Origin: Pectobacterium versatile
GTDB lineage: Bacteria; Pseudomonadota; Gammaproteobacteria; Enterobacterales; Enterobacteriaceae
Reading direction: 5' to 3'
Assembly: GCF_020166435.1 (NCBI RefSeq)
Contig: NZ_JAINZP010000001.1
Coordinates: 496,001-560,000, forward strand
DNA length: 64,000 nt
Below are positions 17,250 to 25,592 of this stretch, one piece after another; positions within the stretch are counted from its first letter, which is position 1; every line of letters begins with the position of its first letter. The notes beneath the pieces were generated by a model. The model saw only the letters and a program-made list of their open reading frames with translations, was not told the DNA's origin and did no database searches. Both the position numbers and the translations under genes were made by a program.

Positions 17250-17951
17250 TTATAAGTCAGTAGCTCCTGTATTTTCAGACTCCTGCTCATTGTCTAGGGT
17301 AGGAGCTGAGAAATTGGAGGCAATTAGCATCCTGACCTGTGACAGCCGTTTATCAGCGCGTTTGAGGATCACCCCCTGAAATGTAAAGACGAAGACGGCC
17401 GCGACCCACAACAGCATCTGCAGCAGCTTATACATTACCTCTCCATACACTGCGGCACTGACGTTATCCCGCAAACTGCTTTCAAACAACAGGTTCCGCA
17501 GTTGCCATTCTGTATACGTCAGGAGGGCGAGAAAACACACACTTAACAAAAAGCATGCAAACATCGTATTCCTACGTCGTGACGAGTCGCTTAATGCAGC
17601 AGCATACTGCACCACCGGACGGCCACTGGCCACCGACACCTCAAACAGATCAAGGACTCGCCGCCCGGATGAAACCAATCGAATAATTTCCAGCGAATGG
17701 TTGCACGGCAGCACCACCCGTAGAAATGCCCAGGAAAGGGGACGGATGTTGTGCAGGCGAGCCACGCAGGACTCGACCAGGTAGGCACAAGGCTGCTCTC
17801 TGTCCAGCTCTCGGGCCACTGTATCCATCAGCGCTACTTTATTTTTATCGGCATTCTGCCTGTAAGACAGATAAGGAATAATATTGGCAACAATCAGCGT
17901 GACTAGGGGAACTGGCAACAGCTGCAACACTTTAAGAAAAATATCCCACAT
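17250..17951 (-). CDS. Predicted inner-membrane protein of unknown function
   Basis: The start is ATG at 17951 with AGG 8 bp before it; an in-frame GTG 9 bp upstream is an alternative. The 233 residues have an N-terminal membrane segment (about 5-28, LLPVPLVTLIVANIIPYL), a soluble part of about 110 residues, and two more hydrophobic helices (about 130-150, FACFLLSVCFLALLTY; about 180-205, LLQMLLWVAAVFVFTF). The C-terminal tail is cytosolic-like. No family recognised. It lies in the island next to the recombinase operon and may be cargo. Confidence 0.6.
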   Translation of the reverse strand: MWDIFLKVLQLLPVPLVTLIVANIIPYLSYRQNADKNKVALMDTVARELDREQPCAYLVESCVARLHNIRPLSWAFLRVVLPCNHSLEIIRLVSSGRRVLDLFEVSVASGRPVVQYAAALSDSSRRRNTMFACFLLSVCFLALLTYTEWQLRNLLFESSLRDNVSAAVYGEVMYKLLQMLLWVAAVFVFTFQGVILKRADKRLSQVRMLIASNFSAPTLDNEQESENTGATDL

Positions 17952-18019
17952 AAAAATCACCTAGTAAGAATCTATCCGATTGACACAGATTTAGAAAATG
18001 GCCATCGACAGGGGCTTCG

Positions 18020-18451
18020 TTACGACTTATGTAGCTCTCTGATCACATGAGGTGCAAGCAAACTTTCTACAGGAATTGCCGTATTAACTTTTACCGCTTT
18101 AACAATTGCAATTAAGGCAACTGTATTTTGTGTCAGTTGATCGCGTAGCTCGCTGATTTCCGTCTGCAACTGCTGATTTCTAGCCAACAGTGCCTGCCGA
18201 GTTTTTCGGTTGACATATTGTTGTTTTTCTTTAGGGCGTAAGTTCAGTGGATTGAGTTGCTGATCAACATAGGCTGCGATCAGCCGTTTTCGCTCCAAGC
18301 TGCTCAGTGTGCTTAAACCTCCGTTGAGAATACCCTTTTCCTTAAGGCGGGTATGCAAAGCTTTGGCAGAAATAGGGGATTTATCAAAGCCTTCAATCAT
18401 CATCAGTTGTAGTTCGTGTTCAATCAGTGTGTCCAGTTCCTTTCCGCGCAT
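18020..18451 (-). CDS. Small helper protein of the recombinase operon (TnpC-like position)
   Basis: A 143-residue protein. The N-terminal half is helical; a long predicted coiled coil follows (about 85-120, ALLARNQQLQTEISELRDQL). Its ATG overlaps the stop of the 812-codon recombinase frame by one base (TGATG). In Tn554-type and similar multi-recombinase elements the last gene of the operon encodes a small coiled-coil accessory protein (TnpC, DUF6262-like). Assignment to that role rests on position and coiled coil, not on a recognised motif. Confidence 0.6.
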   Translation of the reverse strand: MRGKELDTLIEHELQLMMIEGFDKSPISAKALHTRLKEKGILNGGLSTLSSLERKRLIAAYVDQQLNPLNLRPKEKQQYVNRKTRQALLARNQQLQTEISELRDQLTQNTVALIAIVKAVKVNTAIPVESLLAPHVIRELHKS

Positions 18452-20817
18452 CAGAGGTTCCCCCTAGTCAGTTTTTTGTGCTCTAAAGCAAAAAGCTGTG
18501 CCAATGTCTTGATTTCTCCTTCAACTTTTATCTCTCCTGACAGAACATATTCTGTTGAGACTAACCGTCGTGCTTCAGCGCGACTCAACCATTGTGATTG
18601 GATAGCATCCAGATGTTGCAAACTTTGCTCGATCTGAGCCAGTTTGGACTGGTAATCCGCCTGGTGTTTAGCAAGTTGAGTCAGTTTTGCGTGTGATTGC
18701 AGTAGTGCCTGTTTTTTCGCGAAGAGATTGGGCAGCTCATCAATGCGTCCTGTAAGGGTGAAATGCTCGCAAAACGCCACACTCTGGCATTTCAGCCGAT
18801 AAGGACACCCCCAGAGATTAACTGCACGCGTACAGGAACCGAATTTCAGGGGATGTAGCACAGCATGTCTTTCCACCATCTCGGTTGCTTGTTCTGGGCC
18901 TTCATTGTTACTGATTTCTTCAAAAGCTGCGGCAATATCCTCAAATAAGCCATCAGTAAATGACGCCTCTATAAACCCAGCTACATCATTGCGATCATCA
19001 AAGGTGTGTAGGTTGGTTTTAATGTTGTTATCAAGCGACATACTTTCTGTGACCACCATATGTCCCGTGTGTTTTACGATATCCAGCGGCGTTGTAACTG
19101 AGGGGGAATGAGGTTCAGTGGCTAATGCTGTGGATGTTGACTGAAAGCCAATCAGTGAAGCCGCTTTTCTACGTTCAGCAAGTGCCAGGTGTTGGTAATG
19201 ACGGTTTTGCGTAATATCTACGCGTCCCATCAGCATAGCCTGTAAATGATCAGAAACCTCCGCAATAGCGAGGAAGGTATTAATATTATGCCGGGGAATA
19301 TGGGTACGCATTTGTGTAGGAGTGCCGTCATCTTCTAGTAATTTGTATTTACTGAATACAGATCCAGCAGGATCAGAATTACCCAAGAATTTACTCATTA
19401 CCTGGTTATTGAGCGGTATGGGCACAGCTATTAATAGTAAAGTGCGTCGTAATGCTAATGAGCCTTTTACATGTAAAAATAGTAAATCTTCATAATTGAC
19501 TGTGTATTTTTTTCCACTCTCTTGCCAGGCGTGAGTGCAAGGCACGTTAACATCGGTTATACCGAATTCGGTTTTTATGAAATGATTAAGATGAGTTTTT
19601 GCAAAATAAATGGATTTTGAGTGCTGCGGTCCCAATACTTTTTTTGTAGGCAGAATGCCACGACTTGCCAAAGCTTTTGAGGCGTGCTCCCGCCGCCCAC
19701 CACGGCCTCGAGAACTTGATGTGGTTTGAATCATATGCTCGACCACATTATCCAACTCAATTAATTCATCAGACAGGGCGTTGATGCCTATTGGCAAGTA
19801 ATCGCTAAACGCTTTTTCCCGCAAATAGATCAGACGGCGACGCATCGGCGTGGTCAGCTTTTTGACCACTTTGAATATGTTCTCAACCAGCGGTACAGCT
19901 AGCGGCTCTACCCAGTGCGTGCGTTCTCCTGCACCTTTAACACCGACATAGCGTATACCGAGGAAATAATCAGGAAGTCCCTTAGACTTAAGTCGTTTGC
20001 GTACCGCAGGGTCGTCAATCTGACGCTTGACCAGTGCATCCTGTCTGAGATTGAATGCTTCAACAGAACGAAAACCAGTAATAATGAGTAATAACAAACA
20101 ATTCAGAGCGATCTTCTCAGCATCGCTTTCTACTCGATGGATTAAAGCAACAATGTTTAAGAAACCACGAATCGTAATCAATGAATCCTCACCCTCAGTA
20201 GCCATATCAGCCAGTTTATCTTGGCGTTTTAGCGCAATGGTTTCCTGAGCTTTACGGGTCAAGTTCGTTTGGTTGGTATATTGATTATCAGAAACATATT
20301 GCAAAGTAACGAGGGTAAATGCCTGATGGTTTATAAGCTTTTGAAGACTGACACTGCGACCTTTGTAATTAGCCGTATTAGGATCGCCGGGTGTTGATGC
20401 GGCACTGAGGATATCCATTGCACGGCGAATAACGTCTGTAGTCAAATAGACTGGGTGAGTTTGTCCGGTAGTTTCCACCAATGCGTGGTACCAGCGCTTT
20501 AAAATCATCAAGGTTGCTATAGCCACAGCAGGGGAGATGTTTTGATTTCTCCTTTGGTATACAAGTACCAGCATGGACTTCATGAATTTGATATAAGCAT
20601 TGTCAATTGTATGGAAACCTTCAATGCCTTTGAAACGACTGATTTCATCAAATCGCAACGAGTTTTTACCATTTCCCCTCAACCAGCCGCTGCCTTTGGT
20701 ACCACATGCCCAGGCAGAGTCGTCCCATGATTGGGCGAAATCAGCCGCCAGATGTTGTTCAAACCAGGTTTGTTGATCGGTAATGAACGTTTGAAATTGC
20801 TCATAGTGTTTTTTCAT
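18451..20817 (-). CDS. Large tyrosine recombinase, third of a trio
   Basis: The start is taken at ATG 20817 (AAAGGG 6 bp upstream; another ATG directly before it), giving 788 residues and a 17-bp overlap with the preceding recombinase. Catalytic pattern: Arg of box I at about 250 (TGFRSVEAFNL), HxxRH at about 506-510 (THIPRHNINTF), and nucleophile Tyr at about 541 (RHYQHL). A C-terminal Cys-rich motif (CTRAVNLWGCPYRLKC, then FCEHF) looks like a metal-binding element. A long coiled region ends the protein. It acts in site-specific integration or excision of the island together with the two upstream recombinases. Confidence 0.82.
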   Translation of the reverse strand: MKKHYEQFQTFITDQQTWFEQHLAADFAQSWDDSAWACGTKGSGWLRGNGKNSLRFDEISRFKGIEGFHTIDNAYIKFMKSMLVLVYQRRNQNISPAVAIATLMILKRWYHALVETTGQTHPVYLTTDVIRRAMDILSAASTPGDPNTANYKGRSVSLQKLINHQAFTLVTLQYVSDNQYTNQTNLTRKAQETIALKRQDKLADMATEGEDSLITIRGFLNIVALIHRVESDAEKIALNCLLLLIITGFRSVEAFNLRQDALVKRQIDDPAVRKRLKSKGLPDYFLGIRYVGVKGAGERTHWVEPLAVPLVENIFKVVKKLTTPMRRRLIYLREKAFSDYLPIGINALSDELIELDNVVEHMIQTTSSSRGRGGRREHASKALASRGILPTKKVLGPQHSKSIYFAKTHLNHFIKTEFGITDVNVPCTHAWQESGKKYTVNYEDLLFLHVKGSLALRRTLLLIAVPIPLNNQVMSKFLGNSDPAGSVFSKYKLLEDDGTPTQMRTHIPRHNINTFLAIAEVSDHLQAMLMGRVDITQNRHYQHLALAERRKAASLIGFQSTSTALATEPHSPSVTTPLDIVKHTGHMVVTESMSLDNNIKTNLHTFDDRNDVAGFIEASFTDGLFEDIAAAFEEISNNEGPEQATEMVERHAVLHPLKFGSCTRAVNLWGCPYRLKCQSVAFCEHFTLTGRIDELPNLFAKKQALLQSHAKLTQLAKHQADYQSKLAQIEQSLQHLDAIQSQWLSRAEARRLVSTEYVLSGEIKVEGEIKTLAQLFALEHKKLTRGNL

Positions 20818-22369
20818 CATATACCCTTTTTTTCTGATGAAAACGGCAACGAGCAATAACAGACTGGATCTCAAATTGCGTGGTTTCATGAACGGAAATC
20901 AGTGGGTTACGCGCGTCGCCAACGCTATCTGAAATAGCAATTAACTCGTCGACTTCTTTGATTACACTCTCCAAGACAGCCTGATGATCGCCATCTGTAA
21001 AAGGGCGGTAATACAAGCAACTATAGCAACAACGCACCTCGAAGAAAGGGCACTCACCATCAGTTCTAGAACAACCACCTATATCATAATGGAACTGGTC
21101 ACCAACCACTCCTGTCACTCGGTAACCTTGCCACTCTTGAGCAGATGTCAGTTTTCCTGTCAGCATCATGGCGACCATATTTTGCCAGACAGGATTAACA
21201 CCGAGTGCTTTGGCTCTGATCAATGCCAGCGCTGGTGTAGCTAAAATATAGTGCTTTGCGGCCACCAATGAGGAATGCCCAAGTATATGGGCTATTTCCT
21301 CAGCGCTTGCACCTTGCATAGCCAGAGAGTGACCAACGTTATGACGCAAATCAGTGGGCGTTATTATTGGAATTGCGGCCTCGCCGCGTGCAACAGCAGC
21401 CTGATAATCTGGCGGACTGAAAGTAAGTATGGCGCAGTTGATAGCATTAGAAACAAATTCAGGTGCGGAACTGCCCATCTCAAATAACTTGTCGTCTGGT
21501 GCAAGTTGAGTACGTTCAATATAATGCATAATAAGTCCACCAATTTCCGGTGGGATCGCTAAAAACAATCGTTCAGTTGTTACACGACGCTGCTTCGCAT
21601 AGGGCAGGAGAATACTATAGCGAATTAGTCCGGTATTGAGGCTGCGGGTATCAAGGCGGAAATCCCTTACTGCAAGTTTAGCCAGTTGAACCGGGCGAGC
21701 GCCAGTGACATAAGTCAACCCAAGTATGGCAGCATCGCGTAAAGCTTTTAGCTGGTAAAGCTTACCATCGTGTATGTCAGAACCCATTTCGAACAGACTT
21801 TTACTGATCATGCTTTTTTCAAGTGGATCTAAGACATTATCAATTTCCTGATAGATTCCCCAGGAGTTGGAATGCGGGCGCGGGATGAATTCAAGGTCTT
21901 CGTAATCGTCGATGGTGAAACCGGGAAATTCTTCTGCGCAGAGTATTTTTAGACCGAACAATACGGAATAAAAGGTGTTTATACTGATATTTTCAGTCCC
22001 AAGATAACTGCGCAGCCCTGTAATAGAAAAACCACCATTCTCTTTACAGTAATCAATAGCATATTTCCAGCCAAGAAGAAGCAAGGGTATATGTGTTGGA
22101 AATCTTGTTGATGCATACTTAAAGCAAAAATACTTGGTTAATTTGTTTGATGTATCATCCTGATTAAAGCATAGATAACGACGACTACCAGAATAATCGA
22201 AAGTCCATTTATTTACTGCATTGGTGATATAGCCATCGTCAAATTCCCTTGCTGTCTTTAGAAAAATCTTATTGGGAATTTGTAGTTCACGAATGAAATT
22301 AGTCAACTCGGAAGAGTAGGTTGGTGTTCTATTGTCAGGAACAATATCGCCTTTATTCGGTTTCGTCAT
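20801..22369 (-). CDS. Tyrosine recombinase, second of a trio
   Basis: 522 residues. Box I Arg at R225 (TGARPVQLAKL); box II as TDLRHNVGH (R342, H343, H347); HxxH-type GHSSLVAAKHY with H365 and nucleophile Y374. A Cys-rich stretch near 440-460 (GGCSRTDGECPFFEVRCCYSC) suggests a zinc site, as in Tn554 TnpB-like proteins. It overlaps the first recombinase gene by 17 bp and the third by 17 bp, so the three are one operon and probably one complex. Confidence 0.85.
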   Translation of the reverse strand: MTKPNKGDIVPDNRTPTYSSELTNFIRELQIPNKIFLKTAREFDDGYITNAVNKWTFDYSGSRRYLCFNQDDTSNKLTKYFCFKYASTRFPTHIPLLLLGWKYAIDYCKENGGFSITGLRSYLGTENISINTFYSVLFGLKILCAEEFPGFTIDDYEDLEFIPRPHSNSWGIYQEIDNVLDPLEKSMISKSLFEMGSDIHDGKLYQLKALRDAAILGLTYVTGARPVQLAKLAVRDFRLDTRSLNTGLIRYSILLPYAKQRRVTTERLFLAIPPEIGGLIMHYIERTQLAPDDKLFEMGSSAPEFVSNAINCAILTFSPPDYQAAVARGEAAIPIITPTDLRHNVGHSLAMQGASAEEIAHILGHSSLVAAKHYILATPALALIRAKALGVNPVWQNMVAMMLTGKLTSAQEWQGYRVTGVVGDQFHYDIGGCSRTDGECPFFEVRCCYSCLYYRPFTDGDHQAVLESVIKEVDELIAISDSVGDARNPLISVHETTQFEIQSVIARCRFHQKKRVYDEKTL

Positions 22370-23753
22370 TACACCCCTCCATCATAACGTTGAAAATTTC
22401 ATTCATATCAATATCATCCTGAGTAATGCGTTGGGTATTTGCTGTATTAGCCTGTTCGGAAAGAAATCTTTTTGCATAAAAGTCAGGCATTTGACTGGTC
22501 GAACTCCATCCACCCATCAAGCGTAATTCAGATTTAGCTTCTTCCATCAATCCTGCAACAGGTAAGTCAATAGGAGGGTAATGAGGGTATTTTTCTGTTA
22601 ATTTCCTTTCTGAATACTTTGTATAATATAGCCGCTTTAGAGTCAGGTAAGCCCAAGTGTGCCGAGTCACGTGTGGAGTTAAGCGTTGTATTGCGTCAAA
22701 ATATAGTTGTGATTTATAGTCAGGATGATTTTTATCAAATGCATCATCAATTTTTGAAAATATTGAATGAATCGAAGTATAGGACAATGGTTTCGCCATC
22801 CCTTGAAATGATGTAAATATAAAGTTGTGGCTGTCATTTCTAGGTCGAATTCTTTCTATGTAAATCTTAAGGAAACTATAATCCTGCCGTTCAAGTTCTA
22901 ATACGCGATTCGCCCAAACATTCTTCAGTGAAGGCGAATTCCTTCTGGGATCACATCCGTCATCAGCAATAGTTATGATCAAACTAAACTTATCACCTTT
23001 TATATTTGACTTTATAGAGCGACACTCTAACAACAATAATTCGCCTACTCTCAAGCCATAGTTGAGCAATAAGCGAACAATCAAAAAATTACGAAACTGT
23101 ATATTACCAAGAGGAAATGGGTTTAATGGGTTATGTTTTTGAGTAGAGCAGGGAGCAATAATCCGGTACAGACTGACCACCATTTCTCTGGTCATACTCT
23201 GAAAGCCTTGAGAAACTCGACTGCGTTGAGATTGTTGCCTTGGTGTCAATGTTCGATAGCCGTCCCGGCAAAGACGCAAGCGAGCATGCAAACGTGATGC
23301 GAGAAGTGATAATGCTTTGGGTGAATCGTCCCGATATGCTGGTGATACATATGTATTAATCAAAAAAGAAACAAACTGAATCACTGCACGAAATCGGGCA
23401 GCATTGGTAAAACCATGGGAAATAGAGGCTGGCGTGAATGCCAATAAATTTGAATGGAGTACGCGACTGGCCTCCAAATAGTGAGTAAATGCTGCCATTT
23501 CCTCAATGGCAATGTACGGGTTATGACCAGAGGAATGAAAGCTATAGCAAAATGTGACGCCATGCTTCTGCAACCAGAATTCGTAAAAGAACTTAATGGC
23601 TTGTAGCGAAGCAGACTGCGTGGACAAAGAACGAAAAGCTAAATGATCAATGTGGTACCTAAGGGGGTACAACGATGGTAAGCAGGTTTCAGTATCCATC
23701 AGAACCCATTGCCGCTTGGAGTCAGAGATCACTAACTGGTAAAGTGAGTACAT
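22353..23753 (-). CDS. Tyrosine recombinase, first of a trio
   Basis: 466 residues with an N-terminal SAM-like DNA-binding region and a catalytic domain: box I R235 (NYGLRVGELLLLEC), HVTRH at 361-365, and GGWSSTSQMPDFY with W416 in the box II His position and nucleophile Y426. The promoter should lie in 23754-23855, between this gene and the right direct repeat. It is the gene nearest to the island's end and to dif, a usual place for an integrase. Confidence 0.87.
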   Translation of the reverse strand: MYSLYQLVISDSKRQWVLMDTETCLPSLYPLRYHIDHLAFRSLSTQSASLQAIKFFYEFWLQKHGVTFCYSFHSSGHNPYIAIEEMAAFTHYLEASRVLHSNLLAFTPASISHGFTNAARFRAVIQFVSFLINTYVSPAYRDDSPKALSLLASRLHARLRLCRDGYRTLTPRQQSQRSRVSQGFQSMTREMVVSLYRIIAPCSTQKHNPLNPFPLGNIQFRNFLIVRLLLNYGLRVGELLLLECRSIKSNIKGDKFSLIITIADDGCDPRRNSPSLKNVWANRVLELERQDYSFLKIYIERIRPRNDSHNFIFTSFQGMAKPLSYTSIHSIFSKIDDAFDKNHPDYKSQLYFDAIQRLTPHVTRHTWAYLTLKRLYYTKYSERKLTEKYPHYPPIDLPVAGLMEEAKSELRLMGGWSSTSQMPDFYAKRFLSEQANTANTQRITQDDIDMNEIFNVMMEGCNDETE

Positions 23754-23855
23754 GAAATTAACCTGATACTTTATATGGATATGAAGTAAGTGTACTCAGA
23801 ACCTAACGCAAGAAACGGGAGGGCTGTCAGAAATTACTAACATGTTGATTTGCTG

Positions 23856-23893
23856 GAAAGCGATGGTGGGATATGAAGTTATTTATCACTGTA
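23856..23893 (+). repeat. Right copy of island-flanking 38-bp direct repeat
   Basis: Identical to 7436-7473. It ends four bases before the dif site. To its left, TTGATTTGCTG has no match in the left copy, because that copy is cut there by the Tn3-family end. Confidence 0.85.
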
Positions 23894-24207
23894 GGTCATT
23901 TAACATAATATACATTATGCGAACTAATGAGAAGCTGGCTGTGCTGCCAGAACGTGCCCTGAGCGATGGCGAAATTACAACCCTGAATCGACTGTCAGTG
24001 TTGAATAATTCATATAACGCATTGAGATTGCCAGAAGAAAACTTCACAAAGTTATCCATGCTGGCGTTGTTGCTGGATGATCCTATCTGGATCGAAAAAC
24101 GCTGATTTAACATTTTAGCCGCAATCGCCAAACCAGAGCCGTTACGCTCTGTGGTCTGGACTTCATAGACATAACCGCCGACATAAATTTCATCACTGGG
24201 GGTATCA
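23886..24207 (-). pseudogene. Filamentous-phage secretin (pIV-like) fragment ending in dif
   Basis: On the minus strand the frame reads DEIYVGGYVYEVQTTERNGSG ... FRVVISPSLRARSGSTASFS, the pIV/GspD-type secretin core (xxSPSLRxRSGSxASFSVG). The motif is interrupted right after ASFS by the dif sequence, which supplies the last residues (LVRIMYIMLNDLQ). The N-terminal part of the secretin is missing at the junction with the Zot frame near 24207. Confidence 0.75.
23898..23925 (-). other. dif: dif site (XerC/XerD chromosome dimer resolution site)
   Basis: The 28 bp match the reverse complement of E. coli dif at 26 of 28 positions from memory. The first 24 are contiguous: XerD arm ATTTAACATAA, centre TATACA, and XerC arm starting TTATGCG. 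The two mismatches lie in the outer XerC arm (AACT for CACC), the side that joins the filamentous-phage remnant. That is what a hybrid attachment site after phage integration would look like. dif is expected in the terminus region, and tus is 22 kb away. Confidence 0.88.
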
Positions 24208-24604
24208 ATCGATGGAATAACTTATTGTAATATTTTAATGTTTTTTGATGTGCCATAAAAAACCAACACATCGAACGATGCCCTTTCAGCAACATTTTAT
24301 CTGTTTCCCAGAAGCGCCATGCTTCGTCAATACAGATTAAATCACCAGATTTGCAAAACGTATCACCTGCCCCTTTATAAGGCAGAAAGTCTTCCTTATT
24401 GACATCATCATCAGAAACCGGAATAACAATACCAGGTATGACATCTTTTAATTTTTCATCATTAAGAATGAAGTTCTCATGGGTCACTCCCTCAATGTTC
24501 GTCACAATACGGCGACCATTGAGAAAAGCAGGCAACATGACCGAGCGAACCACTTCATATGTTTTTCCTGACCCGTTAATGCCAATGTATGCGGTAATCG
24601 ACAT
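24107..24604 (-). pseudogene. Zot-like filamentous-phage assembly protein pI, truncated
   Basis: It begins MSITAYIGINGSGKTYEVV, the Walker A of Zot/pI assembly ATPases. Walker B is DLICIDEAWRFW; the segment WFFMAHQKTLKYYNKLFHRL is also typical. Intact Zot proteins have 350-430 residues with a transmembrane helix. Here the genuine part ends near 24215, after about 130 residues, and the frame then runs through secretin DNA out of phase to 24107. It starts 4 bp after the pVI-like gene. Confidence 0.82.
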
Positions 24605-24607
24605 AAT

Positions 24608-24895
24608 TTAACCTATCAGTGGAATGCGGCGAATAATAAAACGGGTTAGCCAGGTCGAAAGCACGATTTTAATCCCATATGGCAACATCATCAGATTGGC
24701 GAAATACCAGACTGAATCAGGGAATTGTGCAAAAATTTCTCGAATATTTGTGTCAATAGGTAATTGCTCCTGAAGTACAGGAATCGCTTCAGAAACAAAA
24801 AGGTAAATTGCAGTAAAAAAAACGAATTTAATAACGATGCTTTTAAATAGCCAGACAAGAACAGAGTTCAACGCCAAGATAAGAATGCCAAACAT
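24608..24895 (-). CDS. Filamentous-phage minor coat protein (pVI-like)
   Basis: ATG at 24895 with GGTGAAATT upstream, immediately after the pIII-like stop. The 95 residues have two or three hydrophobic helices (MFGILILALNSVLVWLF, IKFVFFTAIYLFV, LMMLPYGIKIVLSTWL), like the small membrane protein between pIII and Zot in inoviruses. The identity rests on gene order and hydrophobic profile. Confidence 0.7.
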   Translation of the reverse strand: MFGILILALNSVLVWLFKSIVIKFVFFTAIYLFVSEAIPVLQEQLPIDTNIREIFAQFPDSVWYFANLMMLPYGIKIVLSTWLTRFIIRRIPLIG

Positions 24896-24903
24896 AATTT
24901 CAC

Positions 24904-25155
24904 CTATGCACTGAGTATAATTCTCAAAGCTGAAAACGACCAGAGAATAGAAGCAAACAGTTGTATCAAATTCCGAAACTTCTCTAATAAAGTACAATGC
25001 GCATCTACTGTGAAAGTTCGGTTATTCCATTCAAAAGAATACGTTGGACATTGTGCGACTCTGACAGGAATATCGTAATTTTGCAGAAAAGGCATTAGGG
25101 AAAAAATGGGAGCCAATATATCCCGTCCGGTAGGTATATTTGACAATTCAGACAA
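24904..25155 (-). pseudogene. Filamentous-phage adsorption protein (pIII-like), C-terminal piece
   Basis: The 83 residues look like the C-terminus of inovirus attachment proteins: paired cysteines in RVAQCPTYSFEW and VDAHCTLLEKFR, then a membrane anchor (LIQLFASILWSFSALRIIL). The upstream phase (LTQTLNPVDATPEKPGKNC) continues in another frame, suggesting a frameshift or deletion that removed the receptor-binding N-terminus. Gene order pIII, pVI, Zot, secretin, dif is that of an inovirus prophage. Confidence 0.65.
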
Positions 25156-25299
25156 TTTTTTCCAGGTTTCTCAGGTGTGGCATCGACTGGATTGAGTGTT
25201 TGTGTCAACCGCATAACATTGCTGATCGCCCTGCTTTCTTGTAACCTTCTCGTTTAAAAATCAATTTTGAATATAAGATCTGAAACTACCGGACGTTAC

Positions 25300-25587
25300 A
25301 TGACTGCTCATATTTCTAAAGATCCTTTGCATGGCGTCACGCTTGAAATGCAAGTCAATGCGCTGGTTGCCCGTTTTGGCTGGGTTGAGTTGGGTAAACG
25401 GATCAACATCAATTGCTTTAAAAGCGATCCAAGCGTCAAATCCAGTTTAACGTTTTTGCGTAGAACGCCTTGGGCACGTGCTGAAGTTGAAGCACTGTAT
25501 CTTGATTCTCTGGATGGTGTCGCGTCCACAAAATCAGACGATAGTGCTGTCGACCCATGGGCTAACAGCCGTAAAAACAAGAGTTAA
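25300..25587 (+). CDS. VF530-family (DUF2132) DNA-binding protein
   Basis: I take ATG 25300 (MTAHISKDPLHGVTLE); an upstream in-frame TTG at 25267 would add 11 residues. The 95-residue protein has the compact VF530 fold signature GVTLEMQVNALVARFGW, then RININCF and FLRRTPWARAEVEALYL. A homologue from Vibrio fischeri was named by structural genomics; a DNA-binding role was proposed there. It sits 5 bp before digH in the same direction and probably shares its transcript. Confidence 0.85.
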   Translation: MTAHISKDPLHGVTLEMQVNALVARFGWVELGKRININCFKSDPSVKSSLTFLRRTPWARAEVEALYLDSLDGVASTKSDDSAVDPWANSRKNKS

Positions 25588-25592
25588 CCAAC

